A DNA stretch of 64,000 bases from Allobranchiibius sp. CTAmp26. GTDB lineage: Bacteria; Actinomycetota; Actinomycetes; Actinomycetales; Dermatophilaceae. Shown in pieces: positions 7,080 through 16,412 of this stretch. The notes under the pieces are model-generated. The model saw only the letters and a program-made list of their open reading frames with translations. It made no database searches and was not told the DNA's origin. Position numbers and translations under genes: made by a program. The stretch is from assembly GCF_017565405.1 (NCBI RefSeq), contig NZ_JAGEKR010000010.1, positions 1 through 64,000 of the forward strand, given 5' to 3'. The stretch's first letter is position 1. Every line of letters starts with the position of its first letter.

Positions 7080-9359
7080 ATGTCAGCACTGCAGATCGTC
7101 GCCGGCGTGATCGTGATCGCCATCTCGCTGGTGGGGCTGGTGCTGCTGGTGCGCGCCGTACGCCGGATGCTCGGGACGTTCCGGGTCGGACGGCCCGCCG
7201 CGCGAGCCGACCGGCCGGGTGCGCGCACCGTGACGCTGCTGCGCGAGTTCCTCGGGCACACCCGGATGTCGCGGCTGCCCGTGGTCGCCGCGGCCCACTG
7301 GTTCACGATGATCTCCTTCGGCCTGCTCTTCTTCACGCTGCTCACGGCGTACGGCCAGATCTTCGACCCGACCTGGACGATCCCACTGCTTGGCCACTTC
7401 TTCCTCTACGAGTGGCTCGCCGAGTTCTTCTCCTGGGGCGGCCTGATCGGCATCAGCTACCTGATCTGGAACCGCCGCAAGCTGCACCCGGCGCGGGCCA
7501 CCGGTCGCGACGGGCGTTGGTCGCGATTCTTCGGGTCGACGTTCTGGCAGGCCTACTACGTCGAACTGACCATCCTCGGCGTCGTGCTGTGCGTGCTGGC
7601 GCTGCGCGGGCTGGAGTACAAGGTCGATGCCGGCGCCAGCGCGTTCCACTACCCCCTGTCGTTCTTCATCGGCGACGCGTTCGGCGGCCTGCCGCACCAC
7701 ACGATCAAGGCGCTGATCGTCGTGATCGCCACCATCAAGATCGTCATCTCGATGGCCTGGATGATCACCATCTCGCTGAACACCACGATGGGTGTCGCGT
7801 GGCACCGCTTCCTGGCGTTCTTCAACATCTGGTTCAAGCGCGAAGCCACCGGCCGCACCGCGCTGGCCCAGCTGCAGCCGCTCACCGTCGACGGCGAGCC
7901 GGTCACCATGGAGTCCCTCGAGGAGCTCGACGAGGACGCCGTGCTCGGCGTCGGCAAGATCGAGGACTTCACCTGGAAGGGCCTGCTCGACTTCTCCACC
8001 TGCACCGAGTGCGGCCGCTGCCAGAGCCAGTGCCCCGCCTGGAACACCGAGAAGCCGCTGTCGCCCAAGCTGCTGATGATGACGCTGCGCGACCACTCGG
8101 CCGCGAAGGCGCCGTACCTGCTGGCCGCGGAGTCGGCGCGTGCCGACCTCCCCGAGGCGACCACCGCGCTCGCCGATCTGCCGCTCATCGGCGACACCGG
8201 GTACGACGTCGCGAACCCGCTCACGGCGTACAACCCGCACGGGCCCGACGCCGTCATCGACCAGGACGTGCTGTGGTCCTGCACCACCTGTGGTGCCTGC
8301 GTGGAGCAGTGCCCGGTCGACATCGAGCACGTCGATCACATCGTCGACATGCGCCGCAACCAGGTGCTGATCGAGTCGGCGTTCCCCAACGAGCTGTCGG
8401 GGTTGTTCAAGAACCTGGAGAACAAGGCCAACCCGTGGGGCATGTCGGCCCGGGCGCGGTTGGACTGGACCAAGGGCCTGCCCTTCGAGGTCAAGGTTTT
8501 CGGCCAGGACGTCGAGTCGCTCTCCGAGGTCGACTACCTCTTCTGGGTCGGATGCGCGGGCGCTTACGAGGATCGTGCGAAGAAGACGACCCGCGCGGTG
8601 GCGGAGCTGCTCGACACGGCGGGCGTCTCGTTCGCGGTCCTCGGTGACGGCGAGTCGTGCACCGGCGATCCGGCACGCCGCGCGGGCAACGAGATGCTCT
8701 TCCAGGCACTGGCCAGTCAGAACGTCGAGGTGCTGAACGAGGCGGGCGCGACCAAGATCGTGGTCACCTGTGCGCACTGCTTCAACACGCTGAAGAACGA
8801 GTACCCGCAGGTGGGGGGCGACTACGAGGTCGTGCACCACACCCAGCTGCTGAACCGGCTGGTGCGTGACAAACAGCTGGTGCCGGTGGCGCGCCCTGAC
8901 CAAGCCGACACCTCCGGCGTGGCATCGACGGCGTCCACGGTCACCTACCACGACCCGTGCTACCTCGGCCGGCACAACAACGTGTACGCCGCGCCGCGAG
9001 AGCTGATCGGTGCGCTGCCCGGCGTCGAGCTCAAGGAGATGGAGCGCTCGGGCATGACGTCCTTCTGCTGCGGCGCCGGTGGCGCCCGCATGTGGATGGA
9101 GGAGAAGCTCGGCACCCGCATCAACCTCAACCGCACCAAGGAGGCCGTCGCGACCGGCGCCGACCGGATCGCCATCGGCTGCCCGTTCTGCCGGGTGATG
9201 ATGACCGATGGCCTCACCGCCGAGCAGTCCAACGGCGACGCGCGCGAAGAGGTGGAGGTCGTCGACGTGGCGAACATGCTGCTGGCGGCGGTTCGTCGCG
9301 GCGACGATGGTCGCGAGGAGCGCCCGCAGCGCAGCGAGGACGCACCGCAGCCGGCCTGA
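7080..9359 (+). CDS. Membrane-anchored Fe-S oxidoreductase with two CCG domains (FadF/HdrD-like)
   Basis: This 759-residue fusion has about six N-terminal membrane helices (1-250, NarI-like haem-binding type), two 4Fe-4S sites (CTECGRC starting Cys308; CTTCGAC starting Cys401), and two cysteine-rich CCG domains (about 480-700, ending SFCCGAGGARMW and GCPFC). The architecture matches iron-sulfur reductases that, in Bacillus FadF and relatives, take electrons from ETF/acyl-CoA dehydrogenases to quinone, and also heterodisulfide-reductase-type proteins. The start has AGGATCGCGAGC before the ATG. A FadE-type dehydrogenase is encoded at 24 kb. The role in beta-oxidation electron transfer is inferred. 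Confidence 0.85.
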   Translation: MSALQIVAGVIVIAISLVGLVLLVRAVRRMLGTFRVGRPAARADRPGARTVTLLREFLGHTRMSRLPVVAAAHWFTMISFGLLFFTLLTAYGQIFDPTWTIPLLGHFFLYEWLAEFFSWGGLIGISYLIWNRRKLHPARATGRDGRWSRFFGSTFWQAYYVELTILGVVLCVLALRGLEYKVDAGASAFHYPLSFFIGDAFGGLPHHTIKALIVVIATIKIVISMAWMITISLNTTMGVAWHRFLAFFNIWFKREATGRTALAQLQPLTVDGEPVTMESLEELDEDAVLGVGKIEDFTWKGLLDFSTCTECGRCQSQCPAWNTEKPLSPKLLMMTLRDHSAAKAPYLLAAESARADLPEATTALADLPLIGDTGYDVANPLTAYNPHGPDAVIDQDVLWSCTTCGACVEQCPVDIEHVDHIVDMRRNQVLIESAFPNELSGLFKNLENKANPWGMSARARLDWTKGLPFEVKVFGQDVESLSEVDYLFWVGCAGAYEDRAKKTTRAVAELLDTAGVSFAVLGDGESCTGDPARRAGNEMLFQALASQNVEVLNEAGATKIVVTCAHCFNTLKNEYPQVGGDYEVVHHTQLLNRLVRDKQLVPVARPDQADTSGVASTASTVTYHDPCYLGRHNNVYAAPRELIGALPGVELKEMERSGMTSFCCGAGGARMWMEEKLGTRINLNRTKEAVATGADRIAIGCPFCRVMMTDGLTAEQSNGDAREEVEVVDVANMLLAAVRRGDDGREERPQRSEDAPQPA

Positions 9360-9367
9360 GCGATGCC

Positions 9368-9437
9368 CGAGTGGCGTAGAAAACCGTCGAGTGGCGCACT
9401 TACAGGTGTGCCACTCGACGGTTTTTTATGCCACTCG
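9368..9437. repeat. 70-bp nested palindromic element, copy A
   Basis: The outer arms CGAGTGGCGTA and TATGCCACTCG enclose an inner hairpin (9380-9399 with 9406-9425, loop TTACAG). A second element of exactly the same length is at 46456-46525, with the same outer arms (one change), the same TTACAG loop and near-identical GTGNGCCACTCG inner arm, but different middle bases. CGAGTGGC occurs twice directly and twice inverted. Confidence 0.85.
9380..9427 (+). terminator. Strong intrinsic terminator inside the palindromic element
   Basis: A 20-bp stem with one G-T pair and a 6-nt loop is followed by TTTTTT at 9422-9427. It ends the transcript of the Fe-S oxidoreductase. It is the clearest Rho-independent terminator in the window. 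Confidence 0.9.
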
Positions 9438-9536
9438 GCGGAGCCGTCATGCACATCCCCCGCGTGGCAGATCGGTCGTCCACACCCGCGGCGTTCGTGA
9501 CCGCGCGGACCGGCGGTCCGGGCGATGCTTCCGGCC

Positions 9537-9941
9537 ATGTCATCGGATCCGGAGCAGATCAGGGCTGCCGCCCGCATCGTGAGCGGCCTGGCCGCGCGTG
9601 CCCGGACGGCGGCCGTCACGGTGACCGGCGCGGGCCGAGCACGGTGGGAGAGCTTGGGTGCCCAGCGCTTCCGGGCGCAACTGGAAAGGCAGCACGGCGC
9701 GTTCCAGCGGTGCGCGGGCGCACTCGAGGAGCTGAGCACACTCCTCCTCAGGCACGCCCGTCACGTCGAAGCGCACGAGGCCGCGCTCGCGAAAGCGGCT
9801 CTCGCCGTGGTCGATTCGGCCCACAATGTCGCCGACGACGCCCGTACGGCCGTGCACGACGTCGCCCGCGTCGGCAAGGACGTGTCCCACCTGTGGGATG
9901 ACACGGGCGGCTCGGTGTCTGGCGTGAGGCCACCGTGGTGA
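9537..9941 (+). CDS. WXG100-like small helical protein
   Basis: A 134-residue, almost entirely alpha-helical protein without signal peptide. The segment RARWESLGAQRFRAQLERQHGAF resembles the W-x-G hairpin turn of WXG100/ESX substrates, with Ser in place of a directly following Gly and a Gly two residues on. It is longer than classical EsxA/B (about 100). It opens a three-gene unit whose members overlap (7 bp, then ATGA), ending in a putative lipase with a similar helical N-terminus. ATG 9537 is preferred; ATG 9525 adds four residues. Export by a type VII system is inference, and no EccC-type ATPase is in the window. Confidence 0.6.
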   Translation: MSSDPEQIRAAARIVSGLAARARTAAVTVTGAGRARWESLGAQRFRAQLERQHGAFQRCAGALEELSTLLLRHARHVEAHEAALAKAALAVVDSAHNVADDARTAVHDVARVGKDVSHLWDDTGGSVSGVRPPW

Positions 9942-10573
9942 GCGTCGACGCCGTCGAACTGACCGCGAGGGGTGAGGACGCCCCCCGGGTCATCGGGTTC
10001 CTCGCAGCCGGGGTCCCGCAGGTGCGGGTGGTGGCAGCGACGCAGACCCGGGTGGTGAGCATGAACGCGACGTACGACGGCGACGAATTCGTCATGGCGG
10101 GCGGCACCATCGGGGGCGACACGGTCACCGCGATGACCGGGCCGGCGTGGCAACTACCGCAGGAACTCGCCAGGTTGCTGGCGGTGCTCGGCGAGGCGAG
10201 CTCGGTGCCGGCGGTGCCCCGGTTCGCGACACGATCGGTGGCGGTGCCGGACGCCTTGGTGCTCGCCGAGGACATCCGCGCAGGAGGGATCGACGATCTG
10301 CTGACGGCGTTGCGGGTGGCGCACCTCGATCGTGTCCCCGCCTGGCTGAGCGACCTGGCACACGGAGTGTCCGCCGCCTTCCTGGTGCTGGTGAGCGACG
10401 AGCGCAGCACCCGCCTGGGCACCCACCTGGTCGGCCTGCCGAGCGGCTGGGGACACCTGCAGGGCACGGACGACGAGCTGTCGATGCGGCCGGTCGATCT
10501 GTCCGAGATCAGGGCCGAGCTCGCGGAGATCTGCCTGACAGCTGCCGCGCTCGTGAAGCCGGAGCGCTCATGA
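9935..10573 (+). CDS. Unknown protein of WXG-like/lipase operon, possible chaperone
   Basis: A 212-residue soluble protein that I do not recognise. It starts at GTG 9935, overlapping the WXG-like gene by 7 bp; GTG 9938 is an alternative. It has no signal peptide or transmembrane segment. The size, mixed alpha/beta composition and position between a WXG-like protein and an effector-like lipase suggest an EspG-type secretion chaperone or immunity-type partner, but no motif proves this. Confidence 0.55.
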   Translation: MVSVDAVELTARGEDAPRVIGFLAAGVPQVRVVAATQTRVVSMNATYDGDEFVMAGGTIGGDTVTAMTGPAWQLPQELARLLAVLGEASSVPAVPRFATRSVAVPDALVLAEDIRAGGIDDLLTALRVAHLDRVPAWLSDLAHGVSAAFLVLVSDERSTRLGTHLVGLPSGWGHLQGTDDELSMRPVDLSEIRAELAEICLTAAALVKPERS

Positions 10574-12012
10574 CCACGTCCGAGGACGGGGCATACCGGT
10601 CCAGCGGCGGAGCGGCGTCCATGCAGGCCCACTACGACGACATGCTGACGAGCGCCCGACTGCTCGACGCCGCCGGCGACACCGCACGGTCCCTCTCGAG
10701 CGACCTGACCATGGCGATCGCCCGTCTGCCGGTCGCGGGAGCACTGCTGTCGCCGGGCACGGCTGTCGGGATCGGCGAACGGACGGTCGCGCTGACCATC
10801 GGATCGCAGGGGCTCTTCGTGCTCTGCGCCGATCTGGAGGTGATGGCCCGCGGTGTCCGGCTGGCCGTGCACTACTACCGGACGCGTGACATCGCTGTGG
10901 CCGATGCTCTCACCGCCTACCGCTTCGGAGTCGCCGTCCCGCACGTCATGTACGACGTCGGCGTCGCGGCCGGTGCCGCGACGGCACTGACCTACTGCGA
11001 CTACTCCCTGGCGGTGCTGCGTGATCCCGCACACCCGCGCATCCACACGGTGACGGCGTACGAGCGGCACTTCACTGTCGCGATCTCACGGATCGTCTAC
11101 GACGACCCCTCGCTGACCGACGACACGGTCCGGTCGGCCCGCATCGTGGCGTACTTGCTGCGCGACGGAGGCGGCGGATTCGACGGACAGGTCGCCGCCA
11201 TCCTGGGAGTGGCCACCGCCCATGGATATCTGCTCGACACCAAGAAGCTGACGGTGACACCGGCGGGCACTCACACGATCACCGGCCCCAGGGCCAGGGG
11301 AGACATCTCCACCCTGCTGCGCGACGAGGCCCGGACCGAGCGAGCCGGAAACGCCCGGCGCTCGCGTCTCAGCGTGCACCGCCGGATCGACGCGGGGGGT
11401 CGCGGGCACTGGGTGGTCGACATCCCGGGCACCGAGGACTGGGGCGCGAAGATGCCGTCGAACCCGTCGGACGCCTCAGCGAACGTGCGGAGCATCGCCG
11501 GCGCCCCCAGCACGCTCTACCCGGCGATCAGCAGCGCCGTCGCAGCCGCGATGAAGGCGCAGGGCGTCCCGCCCGGCACCGAACCGGTCATGCTGGTCGG
11601 CCACAGTCAGGGCGGTATCGTGGCCGCCCGGCTCGCGCAGAACCCGCAGTTCCGCACCCGGTTCCGGGTCACGCACCTCTTGACCGTGGCGGCGCCGGAG
11701 TCGCGGATCGCCGTTCCGACGTCGGTGCAGGCACTGTCCATCGAGCACACGGCCGACGTCGTGCCCCGGTTGGACGCGGCCGGGGAACCGGACGCCGTCA
11801 ACCGCACGCGGATCCGGATCGACCCGAGGTCGCTCATGCGCCCGGGGGACCACGACCCCCTCGATCAGCACTACACCGTTCTGTACGCCGCGAGCGCGCG
11901 CCGCTACCTCGGCCGCGACAGCGCCGACCCGTTGGTCAGGAGGTGGTACGCGGGCACCGAGGGGTTCATGGACGGCACGGACACCCGCTACGACTACGAC
12001 CTGAGCCGCTGA
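10570..12012 (+). CDS. Putative lipase/hydrolase with WXG-like N-terminal helices
   Basis: 480 residues. About 1-250 is helical, with a start region (MQAHYDDMLTSARLLDAAG) like ESX/LXG-type helical domains. The C-terminal half is an alpha/beta hydrolase with a VVDIPGTEDWG strand, nucleophile elbow VGHSQGG (Ser), and a late DHDPLDQHYTVLY segment that would supply the His. No signal peptide is present. ATG 10570 overlaps the preceding TGA, so the three genes are one operon. The layout (small helical protein, unknown partner, enzyme with helical N-terminus) is that of a secreted effector cassette, so a lipase or esterase acting outside the cell is the working guess. Confidence 0.65.
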   Translation: MTTSEDGAYRSSGGAASMQAHYDDMLTSARLLDAAGDTARSLSSDLTMAIARLPVAGALLSPGTAVGIGERTVALTIGSQGLFVLCADLEVMARGVRLAVHYYRTRDIAVADALTAYRFGVAVPHVMYDVGVAAGAATALTYCDYSLAVLRDPAHPRIHTVTAYERHFTVAISRIVYDDPSLTDDTVRSARIVAYLLRDGGGGFDGQVAAILGVATAHGYLLDTKKLTVTPAGTHTITGPRARGDISTLLRDEARTERAGNARRSRLSVHRRIDAGGRGHWVVDIPGTEDWGAKMPSNPSDASANVRSIAGAPSTLYPAISSAVAAAMKAQGVPPGTEPVMLVGHSQGGIVAARLAQNPQFRTRFRVTHLLTVAAPESRIAVPTSVQALSIEHTADVVPRLDAAGEPDAVNRTRIRIDPRSLMRPGDHDPLDQHYTVLYAASARRYLGRDSADPLVRRWYAGTEGFMDGTDTRYDYDLSR

Positions 12013-12034
12013 GGCATGCCGCACCGTCACCAGG

Positions 12035-13996
12035 TCATACGCCGGCCGGCTGCCCCTCCTGCTCGACCGCCGCACCCTCGAACTGGGACATGTAGAGCCG
12101 GTAGTACGCGCCCCGCGCCTGCATCAGCTCGTCGTGACTGCCCTGCTCGACGATGCTTCCGTGCTCCATCACCAGGATGGTGTCCGCGTCGCGGATCGTC
12201 GAAAGACGATGCGCGATCACGAAACTCGTGCGGTCCGAACGCAGTGCGGCCATCGCCTGCTGCAGCAGCACCTCGGTGCGGGTGTCCACCGACGACGTCG
12301 CCTCGTCCAGGATCAGCAGCGCCGGGTCGGCGAGGAACGCGCGGGCGATGGTGATGAGCTGCCGCTCGCCGGAGGAGAGGTTCGAGGCCTCCTCGTCGAT
12401 GACGGTGTCGTACCCGTCGGGCAGCGCCCGGGCGAAGCGGTCCACGAAAGTCGCCTGCGCGGCGGCGAGGATCTGCTCATCGGTCGCCCCGAGCCGCCCG
12501 TAGGCGATGTTCTCCCAGATCGTGCCGTGGAAGAGCCAGGTGTCCTGCAGCACCATGCCGATCCGGGAGCGCAGCTCCGCTCGTGGGACCGTTGCGATGT
12601 CGGCCCCGTCCAGCAGGATCCGTCCGGACGTCAGCTCGTAGAAACGCATGACGAGGTTGACCAGAGTGGTCTTTCCCGCGCCGGTCGGGCCGACGATCGC
12701 GACGGTGCTTCCCGGCTCGACCCGCAGGGACAGGTGCTCGATGAGGGGGCGTGCGGGCTCGTACCCGAACGACATGTCCTCGAACTCGACCCGGCCCTGG
12801 GTGATGCCCAGGGCAACCGACCCGTCGTCGGTCTCCTCCGGCGCGTCCAACACCTCGAACACCCGCTCCGCACTGGCGACCCCGGACTGCATCAGGTTGA
12901 CCATCGAGGCCAGCTGCGTGAGCGGCTGGGTGAACTGGCGGGTGTACTGCACGAACGCGGTGACCTCGCCGAGCGTCATCGTGCCGGAGGCGACCCGCAA
13001 CCCACCGAGCACGCACACCACGACGTACTGCAGGTTGCCGACGAACATCATGATCGGCATGACCAGGCTGCTGACGAACTGCGCGCGCTGGCTCACCCGC
13101 ATGAGCTCGGCGTTCTTCTCCTCGAACCGCTCCCGCACCTGCGGGGTCCGGCCGAACACCTTCACCAGCTCGTGGCCGCTGTAGGTCTCCTCGATCTGCC
13201 CGTTGAGCTCGCCGGTGTTGCGCCACTGCGCCACGAAGAATCGTTGCGAGCGCTTCATCACCTGCCGGGTCACCAGCAGCACCAACGGGATGGCGATCAT
13301 CGCGATGAGCGTGAGCCACCAGGAGATGGTCAGCATCATCACGATGACCCCGATGACCGTGAGTCCGTTCACGAGCAGCTGGCTCAGACTCTGCTGCATG
13401 GACTGACCGATGTTGTCGATGTCGTTGGTCACCCGCGACAGCAGCTCGCCGCGCGGCTGCCCGTCCAGATAGTGCAGCGGCACCCGTCCGACCTTGTCCT
13501 CGACGTCGCTGCGCAGGCGGTTCATCGTCACCTGGATGACCCGGTTCAGCAGGCGCGCTTGGATCAGCTGGGTCCCGGCCGAGACCAAGTAACAGCCGAG
13601 CACCACGAGCAGGATCCGCAGGACGTGTCCGAAGTCGATGCCGACGCCGGGGATCAGGTCGAGCCGCTGGATCATGTCCGCGTACGTCGTCTGGCCCCGA
13701 GCGCGCAGCCCTGCCACCACCGCCGCCTTGCTGGATCCCGCGGGCAGCCGGTGGGCGATGGCACCGGAGTTGATCGCGTCGACGGCCTGGCCGAGGATCC
13801 GCGGACCAATCACGCTGAGGAAGACGGTGCAGACGGTCAGGACCAGGACCACGGACATGCTGCGCCGCTGCGGTCGCAGCAACCCCAGCAGGCGGCGCCC
13901 CGACCCGGAGAAGTCCTGGGTCTTCTCGCCGGCGCCCACGCCCATCATGGGTCCCCCGGGTCGGCGCATCGGCGAACGTGCCGGTTGCCCGCTCAT
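12035..13996 (-). CDS. ABC exporter half-transporter, catalytically competent subunit
   Basis: 653 residues: an ABC-transporter type-1 membrane domain of six helices (about 40-390) fused to an ATPase. Walker A is GPTGAGKTT, the signature is LSSGERQ, and Walker B is LLILDEATSSVD with the catalytic Glu. It begins at ATG 13996, overlapping the stop of its partner (ATGA), so the two form a heterodimeric exporter of the BmrCD/TM287-288 type. The membrane domain has a roughly 40-residue insertion with a periplasmic loop between the first two helices (about 80-130). Expression is controlled by the adjacent TetR. Substrates are probably drugs or lipids, not determinable here. Confidence 0.88.
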   Translation of the reverse strand: MSGQPARSPMRRPGGPMMGVGAGEKTQDFSGSGRRLLGLLRPQRRSMSVVLVLTVCTVFLSVIGPRILGQAVDAINSGAIAHRLPAGSSKAAVVAGLRARGQTTYADMIQRLDLIPGVGIDFGHVLRILLVVLGCYLVSAGTQLIQARLLNRVIQVTMNRLRSDVEDKVGRVPLHYLDGQPRGELLSRVTNDIDNIGQSMQQSLSQLLVNGLTVIGVIVMMLTISWWLTLIAMIAIPLVLLVTRQVMKRSQRFFVAQWRNTGELNGQIEETYSGHELVKVFGRTPQVRERFEEKNAELMRVSQRAQFVSSLVMPIMMFVGNLQYVVVCVLGGLRVASGTMTLGEVTAFVQYTRQFTQPLTQLASMVNLMQSGVASAERVFEVLDAPEETDDGSVALGITQGRVEFEDMSFGYEPARPLIEHLSLRVEPGSTVAIVGPTGAGKTTLVNLVMRFYELTSGRILLDGADIATVPRAELRSRIGMVLQDTWLFHGTIWENIAYGRLGATDEQILAAAQATFVDRFARALPDGYDTVIDEEASNLSSGERQLITIARAFLADPALLILDEATSSVDTRTEVLLQQAMAALRSDRTSFVIAHRLSTIRDADTILVMEHGSIVEQGSHDELMQARGAYYRLYMSQFEGAAVEQEGQPAGV

Positions 13997-15729
13997 GCCG
14001 CCTGCCCCGCGTCGGCCCGCTGCGATTCGACGATCTCCTGGTAGGTCGGGCATGTCTCGGCGAGTTCCTCGTGGGTGCCGATGCCGACCACCTCCCCGGC
14101 GTCCAGCACGACGATCTGGTCGGCGCCTGCGATGGTCGAGATCCGCTGCGCCACGATGAAGACCGTGGCGTCCCGCACATGCGGCTCGAGAGCCGTCCGG
14201 AGCCGACGATCGGTCGCCAGGTCCAGGGCGGAGAACGCGTCGTCGAACAGGTAGATCCGCGGTTGCGCGACCAGGGCCCGCGCGATGCACACCCGTTGAC
14301 GCTGTCCGCCGGACAGGTTCGTCCCGCCCTGGTTGACCGGCGCCTGCAGACCTCCGTCCAGGGCGGCTACGAAGTCGGTGCCCTGGGAGATGGCCAACGC
14401 GTCCCAGAGTTGTTCGTCCGTCGCATCGGGGTTGCCGTAGCGCAGATTCGAGGCCACCGTGCCGCTGAAGAGGTAGGGCCGCTGCGGCACGATGCCCAGG
14501 TGCCCCCACAGCAGGTCGGGGTCCATGTCGCGGACGTCGACACCGTCGATGCTGACCGTGCCGTGGGTGGCGTCGAAGAGCCGTGCGACCAGCGAGATCA
14601 GGGTCGACTTGCCCGACCCGGTCGACCCGATCACCGCCACGGTCTCACCGGGGTGCGCGACGAGGTCGACGCCCTGCAGCACCGGCTTGTCGGCCCCGGG
14701 GTACTGCATGGCCACGTCGTCGAAGCGCACCACCCCGCGCACCTGGTCGGGATTCACGACCGTCTCCGGCGGGCGCACCGATGGCTCGGTCTGCAGAACC
14801 TCCTCGATGCGCTCGGAAGCGACCGCGGCGCGCGGGACCATCATCACCATGAAGGTCGCCATCATCACCGACATGAGGATCTGGATCAGATAGGTCATGT
14901 ACGCGGTCAGCGACCCGATCTGGATCGACCCCGACTCGATCTGGTGACCGCCGAACCACCACACCCCGACGGTGGACACGTTCATCACGAGGAAGACGGT
15001 CGGGAAGAGCGCCGACATCAGGCGGCCGACCTTGATCGAGGCCTGGGTGAGGTCGTCGTTCGCGGCGGCGAAACGCTGCCGCTCGTACGGCTCACGCACG
15101 AACGCGCGGATGACCCGCACTCCCGAGAGGTGCTCGCGCATCACCCGATTGACCGCGTCGACGCGCTTCTGCATCAGCCGGAAGCCGGGGATCATCCGCC
15201 GCACTATCAGCCCGACCGCGACACCGAGGACGAGCATGGCGACCACCATCAGGGGCGCCAGCGGTGCGTCCTCCCGCAGCGCCATGAAGATGCCGCCGAC
15301 CATCATGATCGGGGCCGAGACCATCAGCGTGCATCCCATCAGCACCACCAGTTGCACCTGCTGCACGTCGTTGGTGTTGCGGGTGATGAGCGTGGGCGCC
15401 CCGAACTGGTTGACCTCGCGTGCGGAGAACCGCGAGACCTGGGCGAAGACCGCGCCTCGTACGTCGCGGCCGAAGGACATCGCGATCATCGACCCGAAGA
15501 ACGCCGAGGTGACGGCGGCACCGACCTGGACGATGGTGACGAGCAGCATCCAACCCCCGAGATGCCAGATGTACGACGTGTCGCCGCGCGCGACGCCCTT
15601 GTCCAGGATGTCGGCGTTCAGGCCCGGCAGATAGAGCTGGCAGACCACGCTCGCCAGTTGCGCGGCGACGAGTGCGACGAGCAGCCCGAGCAGCGGTCGC
15701 AGATGACGGCGGACGAGGCGCAGCAGCAT
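13993..15729 (-). CDS. ABC exporter half-transporter, degenerate-site subunit
   Basis: 578 residues with the same membrane-ATPase layout. Walker A is GSTGSGKST and the signature is the canonical LSGGQRQR. Walker B reads YLFDDAFSALD: the catalytic Glu is replaced by Asp, the mark of the non-hydrolysing site in heterodimeric exporters. ATG 15729 is preceded by GAAGGAG at ideal distance; an upstream extension in the open frame is not credible. It lies two bases after the tetR stop and overlaps its partner by four bases. Confidence 0.9.
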   Translation of the reverse strand: MLLRLVRRHLRPLLGLLVALVAAQLASVVCQLYLPGLNADILDKGVARGDTSYIWHLGGWMLLVTIVQVGAAVTSAFFGSMIAMSFGRDVRGAVFAQVSRFSAREVNQFGAPTLITRNTNDVQQVQLVVLMGCTLMVSAPIMMVGGIFMALREDAPLAPLMVVAMLVLGVAVGLIVRRMIPGFRLMQKRVDAVNRVMREHLSGVRVIRAFVREPYERQRFAAANDDLTQASIKVGRLMSALFPTVFLVMNVSTVGVWWFGGHQIESGSIQIGSLTAYMTYLIQILMSVMMATFMVMMVPRAAVASERIEEVLQTEPSVRPPETVVNPDQVRGVVRFDDVAMQYPGADKPVLQGVDLVAHPGETVAVIGSTGSGKSTLISLVARLFDATHGTVSIDGVDVRDMDPDLLWGHLGIVPQRPYLFSGTVASNLRYGNPDATDEQLWDALAISQGTDFVAALDGGLQAPVNQGGTNLSGGQRQRVCIARALVAQPRIYLFDDAFSALDLATDRRLRTALEPHVRDATVFIVAQRISTIAGADQIVVLDAGEVVGIGTHEELAETCPTYQEIVESQRADAGQAA

Positions 15730-15731
15730 GT

Positions 15732-16397
15732 TCACTCCTTCGTTCGGGAGGCGACGTGCGGTCGGGAGGCGACGTGGTCGTGGTGCGCACCGCACTCGGC
15801 GCGATCGGTGCGCCGCAGCGCCCCGTAGAGCAGGACGTCGACGGTCTGTTCCGCGGTGAGCACCCGGCCGTGGGCGATGTCGCGGTGACTTCCCGCGAAC
15901 GCGAGCAACCGCAGGATATGACCGAACTCCTCGACCGGCATGGCCAATTCCGCCTGGTGCGGATCCAGCAGGGCGCGTAACGCGTTCACCGTGTCGATGC
16001 GGATCTGGTGCGCCGAGGTGCCGACCACCTCGGCGGGCGGGCCACTCAGACCGAGCGCGTGCATGACGGTGAACGTGCTGGTGAGGCGTTCTTGCAGCAC
16101 CTGGACGATCTCGATCAGGATCGGACGCAGCGGCTGGCGCGGATCGATCGCCGACAGCTTCCCGAAGAGCGCTGCGGGATCGAACGTGCGCTGCAGGACG
16201 GCGGCACGCAGTTCGTCCTTGGTGTCGAAAACCCGGAAGATCGTGCCTTCGGCGACCTGTGCCGCATGCGCGACCTGGCGGGTCGTCGGCATCGCTCCGT
16301 GCTCGTGGATCGCCGCGATCGTCGCGACGACGATGGCGTCACGGCGCGCGTCGGCGCTCATGGCGGGTGCCCGACGGGCACGGGGGGTCTCGGTCAC
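15732..16397 (-). CDS. TetR-family repressor of the ABC exporter
   Basis: 221 residues with an N-terminal helix-turn-helix (about 10-60, with TTRQVAHAAQVAEGTIFRVFDTKDEL signature spacing) and a helical ligand domain. The first gene of an operon with the two exporter subunits. GTG 16397 is chosen since the HTH follows directly; an upstream ATG at 16427 would lie in the operator. The perfect palindrome at 16413-16430, 16 bases before the start, is the natural autoregulatory operator, so the exporter should be induced by a ligand of this protein. Confidence 0.88.
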   Translation of the reverse strand: MTETPRARRAPAMSADARRDAIVVATIAAIHEHGAMPTTRQVAHAAQVAEGTIFRVFDTKDELRAAVLQRTFDPAALFGKLSAIDPRQPLRPILIEIVQVLQERLTSTFTVMHALGLSGPPAEVVGTSAHQIRIDTVNALRALLDPHQAELAMPVEEFGHILRLLAFAGSHRDIAHGRVLTAEQTVDVLLYGALRRTDRAECGAHHDHVASRPHVASRTKE

Positions 16398-16412
16398 CCG
16401 GCGACCGTAACA

